From positions 806,001-870,000 of the forward strand of contig NZ_JAPEQG010000001.1 in assembly GCF_026339735.1 (NCBI RefSeq): a DNA stretch of 64,000 nt. The letters run 5' to 3'. Under the pieces are notes generated by a model. It had not been told where the DNA came from, ran no database searches, and saw nothing but the letters and a program-made list of their open reading frames with translations. The stretch comes from Streptomyces sp. NBC_01669 (GTDB lineage: Bacteria; Actinomycetota; Actinomycetes; Streptomycetales; Streptomycetaceae). A program made the translations under genes and the position numbers. Below are positions 28,620 through 37,463 of the stretch, one piece after another; the first letter of the stretch is position 1; every line of letters begins with the position of its first letter.

Positions 28620-29759
28620 TCACTCCTGTGGAGTTGGACTTTTCTGCACCGTGTTCTCGATATGTTCCAGTACCAGCCGGGCTGCCCCGATCGCAGTTGA
28701 CTCCTCGCCGAGCGAGGAGTTCTGGACATGCGGCGTGTTGGGGCAGAGGGCGGCGAGTGACGCGGCGAACGGCTCGCTGAGCAGCGCTCCGGCCCGGGAG
28801 ATGCCGCCGCCGAGCACGACCAGCTCGGGATCGAGGGCGGCGACATGGGGCGCCAGGCAGGCGGCGAGCGACTCGGCGAAGGCGCGCAGCGCGTACCGTG
28901 CGCCGCCGTCCCCGGCCGCCGCAGCCTCGACCACGGCGCGGGCAGCGCTGTCCCGGGTGGGCAGCTCGGCGCCCTGGTGTCCGGCGGCCCAGTCCAGCAG
29001 CCGCCGGTAGGCAGCCGACCAGCCGTCCGGGGGCAGCAGTTCGCCCGCGGCGCCGCCGTGGCCCCGGTGCAGCCGACCGTGCAGCCACAGGCCGATGCCG
29101 GGGCGGTTGCCCACGTAGAGGTAGATGGCGTCCCGGACCCCGACGGCCACTCCCCCGGCGCATTCGGCGAAGGTCGCCAGCTGGATGTCGTTGCCCACCA
29201 GTACTGGGCCCGGGGCGCTGTCCGCGAGCTCGCTCCCGAGGTCGAGTCCGGTCCAGCCGGGCAGCGCGGTGCTCCGCACCACCCGGCCCGCGAGGTCCAC
29301 CATGCCGCTGGTGCCGATGCCGGTGGCCAGCGGGCGCACCCCGGCGCTCTCCGGCCGGGCCAGGCACGCCTCGATCGCCCCGCGGACGGTGTCCAGCCGT
29401 TCCCGGGCGGTCATGGCGGGGGTGACGGCGACCCGTTCCGCGGCGACGGTGCGGCCGAGCAGGTCCACGGCGTGCACCAGCACCTTGTGCGCCCCGATGT
29501 CCACGCCGATGACATGTCCCGCCTCGGCCCGGAACCGGAAGCGGCGGGCCGGGCGGCCCACGGAACCGCTGTTGGCCTGCAGCTCCACCAGTCGGCCCTC
29601 GCGCAGCAGCTGCGCCGTGAGGTCCTGGGCGGTCGGCCGGGACACCCCGATCAGCCCGGCGAGTTCCGGCACGGTGACCTCGTCGCGTTCGCGCATCACC
29701 CGCAGGGCAGCGGCCGTGTTCAGTCGGCGCAGCAGCGAGGCGTCCCCACCCCGGTCCAT
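28620..29759 (-). CDS. ROK family transcriptional repressor
   Basis: A 379-residue NagC/XylR-type regulator; ATG 29759 has GGGAGA upstream. The winged helix spans residues 8-70 (VTVPELAGLIGVSRPTAQDL). The sugar-kinase-like domain starts at VIGVDIGAHKVLVHAVDL and includes ATGIGTSGMVDLAGRVV and LVVLGGGISRAG. The CxCGxxGC zinc motif of most ROK proteins is missing after GHGGAAGELLP, so ligand binding may differ. It is upstream of the permease operon and divergent from the glycosidase, the usual place for a local sugar-responsive repressor. Confidence 0.9.
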   Translation of the reverse strand: MDRGGDASLLRRLNTAAALRVMRERDEVTVPELAGLIGVSRPTAQDLTAQLLREGRLVELQANSGSVGRPARRFRFRAEAGHVIGVDIGAHKVLVHAVDLLGRTVAAERVAVTPAMTARERLDTVRGAIEACLARPESAGVRPLATGIGTSGMVDLAGRVVRSTALPGWTGLDLGSELADSAPGPVLVGNDIQLATFAECAGGVAVGVRDAIYLYVGNRPGIGLWLHGRLHRGHGGAAGELLPPDGWSAAYRRLLDWAAGHQGAELPTRDSAARAVVEAAAAGDGGARYALRAFAESLAACLAPHVAALDPELVVLGGGISRAGALLSEPFAASLAALCPNTPHVQNSSLGEESTAIGAARLVLEHIENTVQKSPTPQE

Positions 29760-29856
29760 GGCGTCTCCCTTGACAGCATGATCGTCGGATCTCCATGGTG
29801 TCCCATGGCGATTCAGCAACTTACCTAATAAATAGCGCCCTTGAGGGAGTGCGGAC
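29760..29856. promoter_or_regulatory. Divergent control region, ROK gene / glycosidase gene
   Basis: This 97-base region contains two CCATGG palindromes ten bases apart (29793-29798, 29803-29808) and an AT-rich stretch (AACTTACCTAATAAATAG) close to the glycosidase start. Both are candidates for ROK binding and for the glycosidase promoter. Confidence 0.4.
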
Positions 29857-32757
29857 ATGGGTGAGCAGGGCCATCCCGAGCTGCAGTGCGGGCTCGGTTC
29901 GTGGGACAGCGACATGTACGGCAATCACCGGATCCTGGTGCGCGCCCCCTCGGGCGGCCCCGTTCTCGGGGCGGAACTGCCGTGGCGGCGCAGGGATCCG
30001 GACCCCGGGGCGGTGGATGTCCTGGTCCTCGCCCCGTCCGGCCGCCGGGTACGGAACACGGTCCGGATCGAGGTGACGGCCGAGCGCGGCCGGATCGCGT
30101 TCGAGCCGGTGGAGGGTCCGGGCGACTACGCCGTGCACTATCTGCCGTACGCGCACACGGGCCGTCCCTACTATCCACAGGCCGCCTACCGTCATCCGAC
30201 GCCGACCGCGGACCCCGACTGGGTGCACCGTTGTGGGCTGCACCGGCCGGACGGGGTCTGGGCGTCGCTGCCGCGCGCGGAGGCGTTCCGGTACGAGGCC
30301 GTGAGCACCGTCGACTCCTTCGCCCCGCTGGGGTTCGCGGCCACGGCCGACGAGTGTGCGGCGCTGACCGCTGCGCATCCCGACGAGCCGTTCCTGCTGT
30401 TCGGCGAGGACCGCGACCATCCGCTGGGCCGGTACGACCGGCTGCCCGCCCCCTGGGCCCACGCCGTGCCGTCCGCCGCGTTCACGGGTGCGGCGTCGCG
30501 CGGCGAGTTCTACGTGCTGCAGGCCGGGGTGTACGCGGTGGAGCCGCTGACGGAGATCCGTACCGAGGTCCGGGGACTGCCGTTCCCGGTCCGGTCGCTC
30601 AGTGCGGGCGGCACCGACGCACGCGGGGAGCCGTTCGAGAACCGGATCGATGTCGTCAGGGGGCATGTCCACGCCCTCTGGTTCGGCCTGGACATCCCGG
30701 AGGCCGCCGAACCCGGCACGTACGAGGGCGAGATCGCCGTACGCGCCCACGGCACCGGAGAGCGGGTGCTGCCGCTGCGGATCACCGTCGGTCCGCAGAC
30801 CGTTGCCGACCACGGCGCCGGGGACCCCGCCCGGCTGGCCCGGCTGCGCTGGCTGGACTCGACGCTCGGCCAGGACGACGAGATCGTCCCGCCCTTCACC
30901 CCGGTGAAGGTGGCCGGACGCCGCCTGGAGATCCTCGGCCGGGCGGTGGAGATCGGCCCTGCCGGGCTGCCGCAGCGGCTCGCCTCGTCGTTCACCTCCG
31001 GGGTGACGGGCACGGACGGTCCGGAACGCGATCTGCTCTCCGGACCGGTCGCGTTCACGGTCGGCCACCCGCTCGACCACGGTCCACTGAGGCTCGACCG
31101 GACCGGACCGGCGCGCGTCCGCTGGTCCTGCGGGGCCACCGGCCCAGGTCTCCGGCTGCGCACCGAGGGAGCATTGGAGGCCGACGGCCTTCTCGTCGTA
31201 CGGACGACTGTCGAGGCGGTCGACGAGCTCGCCCTCGACGTGCGCCTGGACGTGCCAATCCGGGCGGACATCGCCCGGTACGCGATGGGTCTCGGGCTGC
31301 CGGGGCAGGTCTGCCCGGAGACGTACGACTGGCAGTGGGACACCCCCGCCCACAACCAGGACGCGCTCTGGCTCGGCTCCCCCGCCGCGGGTGTCCAGCT
31401 CTCGCTGCGCGACGAGCACTACGCACGGCCGCTGAACACCAACTACTACCGCGAGAAGCCCCTGGTCACGCCTCGCTCCTGGGCCGGCGACGGCAGCGGC
31501 GGGGTCCGGCTGCGCACCGAGGACGGGGCGCGGACGGTGAGCGCGTACAGCGGTCCGCTGCGGATGGCCGCCGGGGAGAGCCGCTGCTTCGAACTGCGGC
31601 TGCTGCTCACCCCGTTCAAGCCGATCAGGCCCGGACTCCAGCTCGCCGAGCGCTACTTCCATGCGTACGCCGCCCCCGCCGAGGTCGCCGCGTACGGTGC
31701 GAACGTCGTCAACATCCATCACGCCACGCCGCCCAACCCGTACATCAACGACCCGCTGCTGGCCGCCGATGTGCTGCGGGACTACACCACCGAGGCACAC
31801 CGGCTCGGCATCCGTGTCAAGGTGTACGACACCGTGCGTGAACTGACCCGGCACAACCCTGAGCTGCCCGCCCTCGCCTCCCTGGGCAGCGAGGTCCTGG
31901 CGCCGGGGCCCGGCGGCGGACACGCCTGGCTGCGCGAGCATCTGGGTACGGACTACGTCCCCGGCTGGGTGGCGCCCGACGTCACCGATGTGGCTGTCGT
32001 GACCTCGGGCGACTCGCGCTGGCACAACTCCTATGTGTGCGGAATCGACCGGCTCCGCCGCCGGATCGGGGTCGACGGACTCTACCTCGACGACGTGGCG
32101 TACGACCGGACCACCATGAAGCGGGTCCGCAAGACACTGGCCCGGTCCGGCGACACCGCGCCGCTGATCGATCTGCACTCCTGCAACCAGTACCGGGAGC
32201 CGGACGGCTTCGCGTCCAGCGCCAATCTGTACGCGGAGCTGATGCCGTACACCGACCGGCTCTGGCTGGGCGAGCTGTTCGACTACGAGGGGACCGACCC
32301 CGCGTACTGGCTGGTGGAGCTCTCCGGGATTCCGTTCGGGCTGATGGGCGAGATGCTGGAGGGTGGCGGCAACCCGTGGCGGGGCCTGGTCTTCGGGATG
32401 ACGGCGCGCGCCCCGATGACCGATGTCCGGCCGCTGTGGCGGGCCTTCGACGCGTTGCGGCTGCCCGAGGGCGCCTTCACGGGATGGTGGGCGGACGAGC
32501 CGCCCGTGGCGACCGGCCGGGCCGATGTCCTTGCCTCCAGCTGGCAGGGACCGGGCGGGACGGCGACCGCGGTCGCTTCGTGGGCATCGACGCCGGTGGA
32601 GTGCGTGCTGACCGGCTCCGGCGACCCGGTCGCGGCATACGCACCCGCGATCGAGGGTTTCCAGCCGGAACGCTCGTTCGCGGCGGGCGAGCCGGTCCCG
32701 GTCGCGCCGGGCCGGGGGTGGCTGCTGTCCGTACGGCCGGCGCCCGCTCCCCGCTGA
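29857..32757 (+). CDS. DUF6067-like glycoside hydrolase
   Basis: A 966-residue cytoplasmic protein (no signal peptide) with ATG 29857 after GAGGGAG. The first 550 residues are beta-rich. The second half looks like a barrel hydrolase of the DUF6067 type: TPFKPIRPGLQLAERYFH, VVNIHHATPPNPYINDPLL, GVDGLYLDDVAYDRTTM (a probable acidic catalytic strand) and LIDLHSCNQY. I recognise the family from the NPYIN signature; the reaction is not known to me. Divergent placement from the ROK repressor and its ABC importer suggests it cuts the imported oligosaccharide inside the cell. Confidence 0.7.
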   Translation: MGEQGHPELQCGLGSWDSDMYGNHRILVRAPSGGPVLGAELPWRRRDPDPGAVDVLVLAPSGRRVRNTVRIEVTAERGRIAFEPVEGPGDYAVHYLPYAHTGRPYYPQAAYRHPTPTADPDWVHRCGLHRPDGVWASLPRAEAFRYEAVSTVDSFAPLGFAATADECAALTAAHPDEPFLLFGEDRDHPLGRYDRLPAPWAHAVPSAAFTGAASRGEFYVLQAGVYAVEPLTEIRTEVRGLPFPVRSLSAGGTDARGEPFENRIDVVRGHVHALWFGLDIPEAAEPGTYEGEIAVRAHGTGERVLPLRITVGPQTVADHGAGDPARLARLRWLDSTLGQDDEIVPPFTPVKVAGRRLEILGRAVEIGPAGLPQRLASSFTSGVTGTDGPERDLLSGPVAFTVGHPLDHGPLRLDRTGPARVRWSCGATGPGLRLRTEGALEADGLLVVRTTVEAVDELALDVRLDVPIRADIARYAMGLGLPGQVCPETYDWQWDTPAHNQDALWLGSPAAGVQLSLRDEHYARPLNTNYYREKPLVTPRSWAGDGSGGVRLRTEDGARTVSAYSGPLRMAAGESRCFELRLLLTPFKPIRPGLQLAERYFHAYAAPAEVAAYGANVVNIHHATPPNPYINDPLLAADVLRDYTTEAHRLGIRVKVYDTVRELTRHNPELPALASLGSEVLAPGPGGGHAWLREHLGTDYVPGWVAPDVTDVAVVTSGDSRWHNSYVCGIDRLRRRIGVDGLYLDDVAYDRTTMKRVRKTLARSGDTAPLIDLHSCNQYREPDGFASSANLYAELMPYTDRLWLGELFDYEGTDPAYWLVELSGIPFGLMGEMLEGGGNPWRGLVFGMTARAPMTDVRPLWRAFDALRLPEGAFTGWWADEPPVATGRADVLASSWQGPGGTATAVASWASTPVECVLTGSGDPVAAYAPAIEGFQPERSFAAGEPVPVAPGRGWLLSVRPAPAPR

Positions 32758-32768
32758 CCGTCACCGAC

Positions 32769-32807
32769 CCCGCACTCGGCCACGCCGCAGGCCCGGCCGA
32801 GTGCGGG
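32769..32807. terminator. Terminator after the DUF6067-like gene
   Basis: CCCGCACTCGGCC (32769-32781) pairs perfectly with GGCCGAGTGCGGG (32795-32807), with a 13-base loop. It begins 12 bases after the stop codon. Confidence 0.8.
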
Positions 32808-33003
32808 ATCGCGCGCGCCGCACGTCGCCCGCCCCCTGTCCGTTCAGCGCCCGGCCGACCGTTCACCGCACCATTCGCCGCTCCGTGCGACCGCTCGTCG
32901 CACGCCTCGGTGCATCTTCTGTTCGTCGCGGCCTCGATGCGTTCGTATACGGCGCAGGCAGCGGCGAGGCGGCAGGGGCCTCCGCGGGAAAGGGGCGTTC
33001 ACG

Positions 33004-33570
33004 ATGACCACGACGACCGATGAGCGGGCCCTCGCGGAGTTGCAGCGCGAACACGGTCCCGCGCTCCTCCACTTCCTGCTCGGTCTGACCTTCGGCGACC
33101 GGCAGCGCGCCGAGGATCTGCTCCAGGAGACGCTCGTACGCGCCTGGCAGCACCCCGAGGCGTTCGACAGTCCGTACGAATCGATGCGGCCCTGGCTCTT
33201 CACGGTCGCCCGGCGGCTGGCGATCGATGCGCGCAGGTCCCGTCAGGCCCGGCCGACGGAGGTCAGCGACCTCGTACTGGAGAGCGCCCCGGGCCGGGAG
33301 GACACGGCGGAGGCGACCGTCGCCGCGCTCGATGTCCGCGAGGCGGTCCGGACGCTCAGCCCGGAGCACCGTGCGGTGCTGGTCCAGATCTACTTCCGCG
33401 GGCTGAGCGTGGGCGAGACGGCGCAGGTGCTGGGCATACCGGCGGGCACGGTCAAGTCCCGTTCCTACTACGCGCTGCGCCTGCTCTCCCGCAACCTGCC
33501 CGGCTACTCCAGCAGGTCCTCCTCGCTCAGCAGGCCGAGCAGGGACACCGTCTCCGCGACCTCCACATAG
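33004..33570 (+). CDS. ECF sigma factor
   Basis: A 188-residue extracytoplasmic-function sigma factor. Region 2 contains DRQRAEDLLQETLVRAWQHP and MRPWLFTVARRLAIDARRS. Region 4 has LSPEHRAVLVQIYFRGLSVG and the helix-turn-helix IPAGTVKSRSYYALRLL. The body ends at NLPGY. The last 20 residues (SSRSSSLSRPS onward) are Ser/Arg-rich because they are read from DNA that encodes an anti-sigma protein on the other strand. It is the SigL-like group usually paired with a small zinc anti-sigma factor. Downstream genes do not reveal the regulon. Confidence 0.92.
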   Translation: MTTTTDERALAELQREHGPALLHFLLGLTFGDRQRAEDLLQETLVRAWQHPEAFDSPYESMRPWLFTVARRLAIDARRSRQARPTEVSDLVLESAPGREDTAEATVAALDVREAVRTLSPEHRAVLVQIYFRGLSVGETAQVLGIPAGTVKSRSYYALRLLSRNLPGYSSRSSSLSRPSRDTVSATST

Positions 33571-33701
33571 TCGGCGGCGCATGCGTCGCAGTCCTGCAGA
33601 TGCTGCGAGACCAGCCGGGCCTCCCCGTCGTTGAGCGCATCGAGCACATACGCGCCGAGCAATTGCCGCATGTGCGGTCCCTCCCCGGGATCGGCGGTCA
33701 T
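33504..33701 (-). CDS. Small zinc anti-sigma factor, antisense-overlapping the sigma gene
   Basis: A 65-residue ZAS-type protein; ATG 33701 has GAGG five bases upstream. It contains His10 then LLGAYVLDALNDGEARL and the zinc motif HLQDCDAC (H-x3-C-x2-C). There is no membrane helix, so it is cytosolic. It is convergent with the ECF sigma gene and overlaps it by 67 bases. A later ATG at 33671 has a better GGAGGG site but would lose His10, normally a zinc ligand. It should hold the neighbouring sigma factor inactive. Confidence 0.8.
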   Translation of the reverse strand: MTADPGEGPHMRQLLGAYVLDALNDGEARLVSQHLQDCDACAADYVEVAETVSLLGLLSEEDLLE

Positions 33702-33825
33702 CGCAACCTCGTGTCTGTGACGGATCGGGTCGGACGGATCCTGTCCTTCTGGCCACGCGGGGCGCGCTCCCCCGGTTCAATGCTGCGTGTGGCCCGGTGC
33801 CGAGATGAGGAAGAGGCGAGACGGG

Positions 33826-34350
33826 ATGCGTCCGGAACGTACGGATGGAACCAGTGGGGGCGGGCTGCTGGTCCCGATGGCCTGGATGTACGCCGAGTAC
33901 ATCGCCGATGAACTGCTGCGGACCGGCGACCTGATGGAGCCGTCGACGCTGGAGTACCGCGCGGGGCGCGAGGCGCTCGCCCTGACCATCTTCCTCTCCG
34001 ACGGGGCGGTGGCCGATGCGCTGCCCGCGACCCGGATGGACGAGCTGCGGCTGCTCACGGCGTACGGGAGTACCTGGCGCCGCTGGGTCTGCGAGCGGCT
34101 CGACGCGGCGCCGTCCGCGGTCCCCCCGCCGGACGGCGGCCGGGATGTTCCGGATCCCGATCTGGCGCTGGCCCGGCGTGCCTGGCGGTGGCTGGACGAG
34201 ACGGAGCTGCTCGCCACCGATCTCGACGCGATCGGGCCACCACCGTGGGAGCCGCTCGGCACCGAGGGCGACGAGGAGTCGGTCCAGGTGTGGACGCCCG
34301 CCTGGCAGCTGGGGCTGCCACTGGGGCATCTGGCGATCCATCTGTACTGA
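33826..34350 (+). CDS. Hypothetical protein, Trp-rich
   Basis: About 174 residues from ATG 33826 (GAGG nine bases before); in-frame starts at 33787 and 33805 are possible. I do not recognise the family. It is soluble and helical, with many Trp and acidic residues: LLVPMAWMYAEYIADELLR, STLEYRAGREALALTIFL, STWRRWVCERLDAAPS, ARRAWRWLDETELLATDLD and TPAWQLGLPLGHLAIHLY. It is divergent from the anti-sigma gene and convergent with the LytS-type kinase. Confidence 0.6.
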   Translation: MRPERTDGTSGGGLLVPMAWMYAEYIADELLRTGDLMEPSTLEYRAGREALALTIFLSDGAVADALPATRMDELRLLTAYGSTWRRWVCERLDAAPSAVPPPDGGRDVPDPDLALARRAWRWLDETELLATDLDAIGPPPWEPLGTEGDEESVQVWTPAWQLGLPLGHLAIHLY

Positions 34351-34372
34351 GCACGGCGGGTACCTTTGCTCC

Positions 34373-35563
34373 TCACGAACCGTGCACCCCGGCGCGGTAC
34401 TTCGGCAGCCGCACCGTGATCTTCATCCCGGCGCCGATGCCCGTCTCGATCACGAGCCCGTAGTCGTCGCCGTACACCTGGCGGAGCCGCTCGTCGACGT
34501 TGAGCAGTCCGATGCCGGTGGAGTGTCCTCCTTCGCCGCGCAGGATGTGCCGCAGCCGTTCCGGGTCCATTCCGGTGCCGTCGTCCTCGATGACGACTTC
34601 TGCCTCCGAGCCCGCGTCCAGCGCGCTGATGGTGATGCGGCTGCGGGTGACGGCGCCTTCGAGTCCGTGCTTGACGGCGTTCTCGACCAGAGGCTGGAGG
34701 CACAGGAACGGCAGGGCGACGGGCAGGACCTCGGGGGCGACCTGGAGGGTGACCGCGAGCCGCTCACCGAAGCGGGCCCGGACGAGGGCCAGATACTGGT
34801 CGATGGAGTGCAGTTCGTCGGCGAGGGTGGTGAAGTCGCCGTGGCTGCGGAACGAGTAGCGGGTGAAGTCGGCGAACTCCAGAAGCAGTTCGCGGGCCTG
34901 CTCGGGGTCGGTGCGGACGAACGAGGCGATGGCGGCGAGGGAGTTGAAGATGAAGTGCGGGGATATCTGGGCACGCAGGGCCCTGATCTCGGCCTCGATG
35001 AGCTGCGTGCGGGACCGGTCGAGTTCGGCGAGCTCCAGTTGTACGCAGACCCAGCGGGCCACCTCTCCGGCTGCCCTGGCCAGGACCGCCGACTCGCGCG
35101 GGGCGTAGGCGATCAGGGTGCCGAGGACTCGGTGGTCGACGGTCAACGGCACGGCGACGGCCCAGCGCAGCGGGCAGTCGAGGTCGTCACAGTCGCTGTG
35201 GAAGGCGGTGTCGCGGCCGCTGGCGAGAAGCCCCTGCACCTGGTCCATGACGTGTCTGCCGTGGTGGTCGCCCTCGCCGTCCCAGACGAGGACCCGGTCC
35301 CGGTCGGTGAGACAGAGCGCGTCGGTGCCGAGCAGGGAACGCAGTCTGCGGGCTGACCTGCGGGCGCTCTCCTCGGTGAGTCCGGCGCGCAGCGGCGGCG
35401 CGGCGAGCGAAGCGGTGTGCAGCGTCTCGAAGGTGGCATGCTCGACGGGGGTGCCGACGTCGCTGGGGCGGACGGTGCGGGCCGTGCGGCGGCCGAGCAG
35501 GAACCCGGCGCCGAGCAGGAGGAGCACGAACAGGACGAGGACGGCGTACGTGGGCCCTGTCAT
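34373..35563 (-). CDS. LytS/YehU-type sensor histidine kinase
   Basis: A 396-residue kinase. One N-terminal helix (residues 5-25, TYAVLVLFVLLLLGAGFLLG) is followed by a GAF-like region with PLRWAVAVPLTVDHRVLGTL. The HisKA_5 phosphorylation motif ALRAQISPHFIFNSLAAI and the HATPase motifs PLVENAVKHGLEG, IEDDGTGM and GIGLLNVDERL are intact. ATG 35563 overlaps the symporter stop by 4 bases, so it is made with the transporter. Its partner is surely the LytTR regulator at 37464-38216. In E. coli, related BtsS/YpdA kinases sense pyruvate and control carboxylate transporters. Confidence 0.9.
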   Translation of the reverse strand: MTGPTYAVLVLFVLLLLGAGFLLGRRTARTVRPSDVGTPVEHATFETLHTASLAAPPLRAGLTEESARRSARRLRSLLGTDALCLTDRDRVLVWDGEGDHHGRHVMDQVQGLLASGRDTAFHSDCDDLDCPLRWAVAVPLTVDHRVLGTLIAYAPRESAVLARAAGEVARWVCVQLELAELDRSRTQLIEAEIRALRAQISPHFIFNSLAAIASFVRTDPEQARELLLEFADFTRYSFRSHGDFTTLADELHSIDQYLALVRARFGERLAVTLQVAPEVLPVALPFLCLQPLVENAVKHGLEGAVTRSRITISALDAGSEAEVVIEDDGTGMDPERLRHILRGEGGHSTGIGLLNVDERLRQVYGDDYGLVIETGIGAGMKITVRLPKYRAGVHGS

Positions 35564-37041
35564 CGGTGCCTCCCGGGTATCAGGGCCTCCGGCAGATGGA
35601 AGCGGGTCATCGCGGCATTCGTGCCGACCGGTATGCGACCGGGAGTGGCGAGCGACACCAGGACCATCGCGAGGAAGCCGACCGGGACCGACCAGACGGC
35701 GGGCCAGGCGAGCAGCGTGTGCGGCCAGCCGGGCGGGCGCACCGCACCGCTGACGGTGATCGCGACGGACAGGAACGCGGAGCCGCCGCCGAGCACCAGT
35801 CCGGCGATCGCGCCCTGTGGGGTGAGCCGCCGCCACCAGATGCCGAGGACCAGCAGCGGGCAGAAGGACGACGCCGATACGGCGAACGCCATCCCCACGG
35901 AGTCCGCCACCGGCACCCGGCTGACCATGAGCGACCCGGCCAGCGGCACACACATGGCGAGAACGGTGGCCAGCCGGAAGTGCCGCACGCCGCGCGAGGG
36001 CAGGACGTCCTGCGTGATGACGCCGGCGACAGCCATCGTGAGTCCGGATGCGGTCGACAGGAACGCGGCGAAGGCGCCGCCCGCGATGAGTGCGCCGAGC
36101 AGGTCCCCGCCGAGCCCGCCGACGACGCGTGCGGGCAGCAGCAGCACGGCGGCGTCCGCGTCCCCGCCATGGATCAGCTCGGGGGCGTACAGCCTGCCCA
36201 GTGCCCCGTACACGGGCGGCAGCAGATAGAACACGCCGATCAGGGCGAGGACGGCGACGGTGGTGCGCCGGGCGTCGCGGCCGTTCGGGCTGGTGTAGAA
36301 GCGGACGACGACGTGCGGCAGTCCCATCGTTCCGAGGAACGTCGCGATGATGAGCCCGTAGGTCGCGTACAGCGGATGGTCGGCCCGGAAAACGGACAGC
36401 TGCTCGTCGAAGGTGACCCGTGGCCGCCCGTCACCCTGCCAGGCCAGCACCAGGAAGATCGCAGGGACCAGAAGCGCCGTCAGTTTCAGCCAGTACTGGA
36501 AGACCTGGACGAAGGTGATGGACCGCATGCCGCCCGCCGCGACGGCGACCACGACGACGGATGCGACGAGCACATCGCCGAGCCAGCCGGGCGCCCCGGT
36601 CAGGATCTTCAGGGTGAGCCCGGCACCCTGGAGCTGCGGTACGAGGTAGAGCCAGCCCGCCCCGACGACGAGCACGCTCACCAGCCTGCGCACCTGCCGT
36701 GATTCGAGCCGCCCCTCCGCGAAGTCGGGCAGGGTGTACGCCCCCGAGCGGCGCAGCGGCGCGGCGACGAAGACCAGCAGCACCAGATAGCCGGCGGTGT
36801 AGCCGACCGGGTACCACAGCATGTCGGGGCCGTGCACGAGCACCAGGCCGGCGATGCCGAGGAAGGAGGCGGCGGAGAGGTACTCGCCGCTGATCGCGGC
36901 GGCGTTGAGCCGGGGGCGCACGGTGCGGGAGGCGACGTAGAAGTCCGAGGTGGTACGGGAGATGCGCAGCCCGAAACCGCCGACGAGGACGGTGGCGAGA
37001 ACGACGGCGGCGACGGCCACCACCGCGTACGTGCGGCTCAC
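35560..37041 (-). CDS. Sodium:solute symporter, acetate-permease-like
   Basis: A 493-residue SSS-family transporter from GTG 37041, which overlaps the stop of the upstream small membrane gene (GTGA). About 13 helices are visible. The family stretch FYVASRTVRPRLNAAAISGE and YLSAASFLGIAGL near the N-terminus matches the ActP/MctC branch for acetate, propionate and pyruvate. Further conserved: GTMGLPHVVVRFYTSPNGRD. Substrate is inferred from this and from the small partner. It lies in the order DUF485-like, symporter, LytS kinase. Confidence 0.88.
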   Translation of the reverse strand: MSRTYAVVAVAAVVLATVLVGGFGLRISRTTSDFYVASRTVRPRLNAAAISGEYLSAASFLGIAGLVLVHGPDMLWYPVGYTAGYLVLLVFVAAPLRRSGAYTLPDFAEGRLESRQVRRLVSVLVVGAGWLYLVPQLQGAGLTLKILTGAPGWLGDVLVASVVVVAVAAGGMRSITFVQVFQYWLKLTALLVPAIFLVLAWQGDGRPRVTFDEQLSVFRADHPLYATYGLIIATFLGTMGLPHVVVRFYTSPNGRDARRTTVAVLALIGVFYLLPPVYGALGRLYAPELIHGGDADAAVLLLPARVVGGLGGDLLGALIAGGAFAAFLSTASGLTMAVAGVITQDVLPSRGVRHFRLATVLAMCVPLAGSLMVSRVPVADSVGMAFAVSASSFCPLLVLGIWWRRLTPQGAIAGLVLGGGSAFLSVAITVSGAVRPPGWPHTLLAWPAVWSVPVGFLAMVLVSLATPGRIPVGTNAAMTRFHLPEALIPGRHR

Positions 37042-37400
37042 TGCGCGGGTCGGCCTTCCACGAGCCGGGCGAAGTCGCGCTCGTTGCGCTCGGCCCGCCG
37101 CACGTACCACCAGGCGATCAGGGTCAGCGGCGGGTAGGCGGCGAAGCCGAGGACCGCCCAGACGACGGCGGCGCTGTGCAGGGCGGCGAAGACCAGCGGC
37201 AGCGTGCCGGCGACGACGGCGAGAACGGTGAACGCGGTGAGTCCGGCGCGCAGCTGGCTTCGCATCAGCGAGCGGACGTAGGCGCCGCCGAGCGCGGTCT
37301 GCTCGTCGATCTCCGACTGGGTGCGGTAGCGGGGCAGCGGGCGCACCCGCCGGGGCTCCCCCGTCACCACTTCACGCCGGGGCGTCGACTCTGCGGACAT
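37038..37400 (-). CDS. Small two-helix membrane protein (DUF485-like), symporter partner
   Basis: A 120-residue protein with a basic, Arg-rich head, a short region RTQSEIDEQTALGGAYVRSL, and two membrane helices (LTAFTVLAVVAGTLPLVFAA; VVWAVLGFAAYPPLTLIAWW) followed by YVRRAERNERDFARLV. This is the YjcH/DUF485 pattern: such proteins are encoded directly before acetate-type SSS transporters and probably help them. Its stop overlaps the symporter start. Confidence 0.8.
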   Translation of the reverse strand: MSAESTPRREVVTGEPRRVRPLPRYRTQSEIDEQTALGGAYVRSLMRSQLRAGLTAFTVLAVVAGTLPLVFAALHSAAVVWAVLGFAAYPPLTLIAWWYVRRAERNERDFARLVEGRPAQ

Positions 37401-37463
37401 GGGCCCGGAGTGTACGCAGCCGGGGACCCCTCTGGGAAGCTTTCGGACCTGGGTAGTCCCTGG

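Noticed and set aside
29821..32178. 785-codon minus-strand frame opposite the DUF6067-like gene
   Set aside because: Arg/Gly/Asp/Val-rich composition typical of antisense GC frames; the plus strand has a good ribosome site and family signature.
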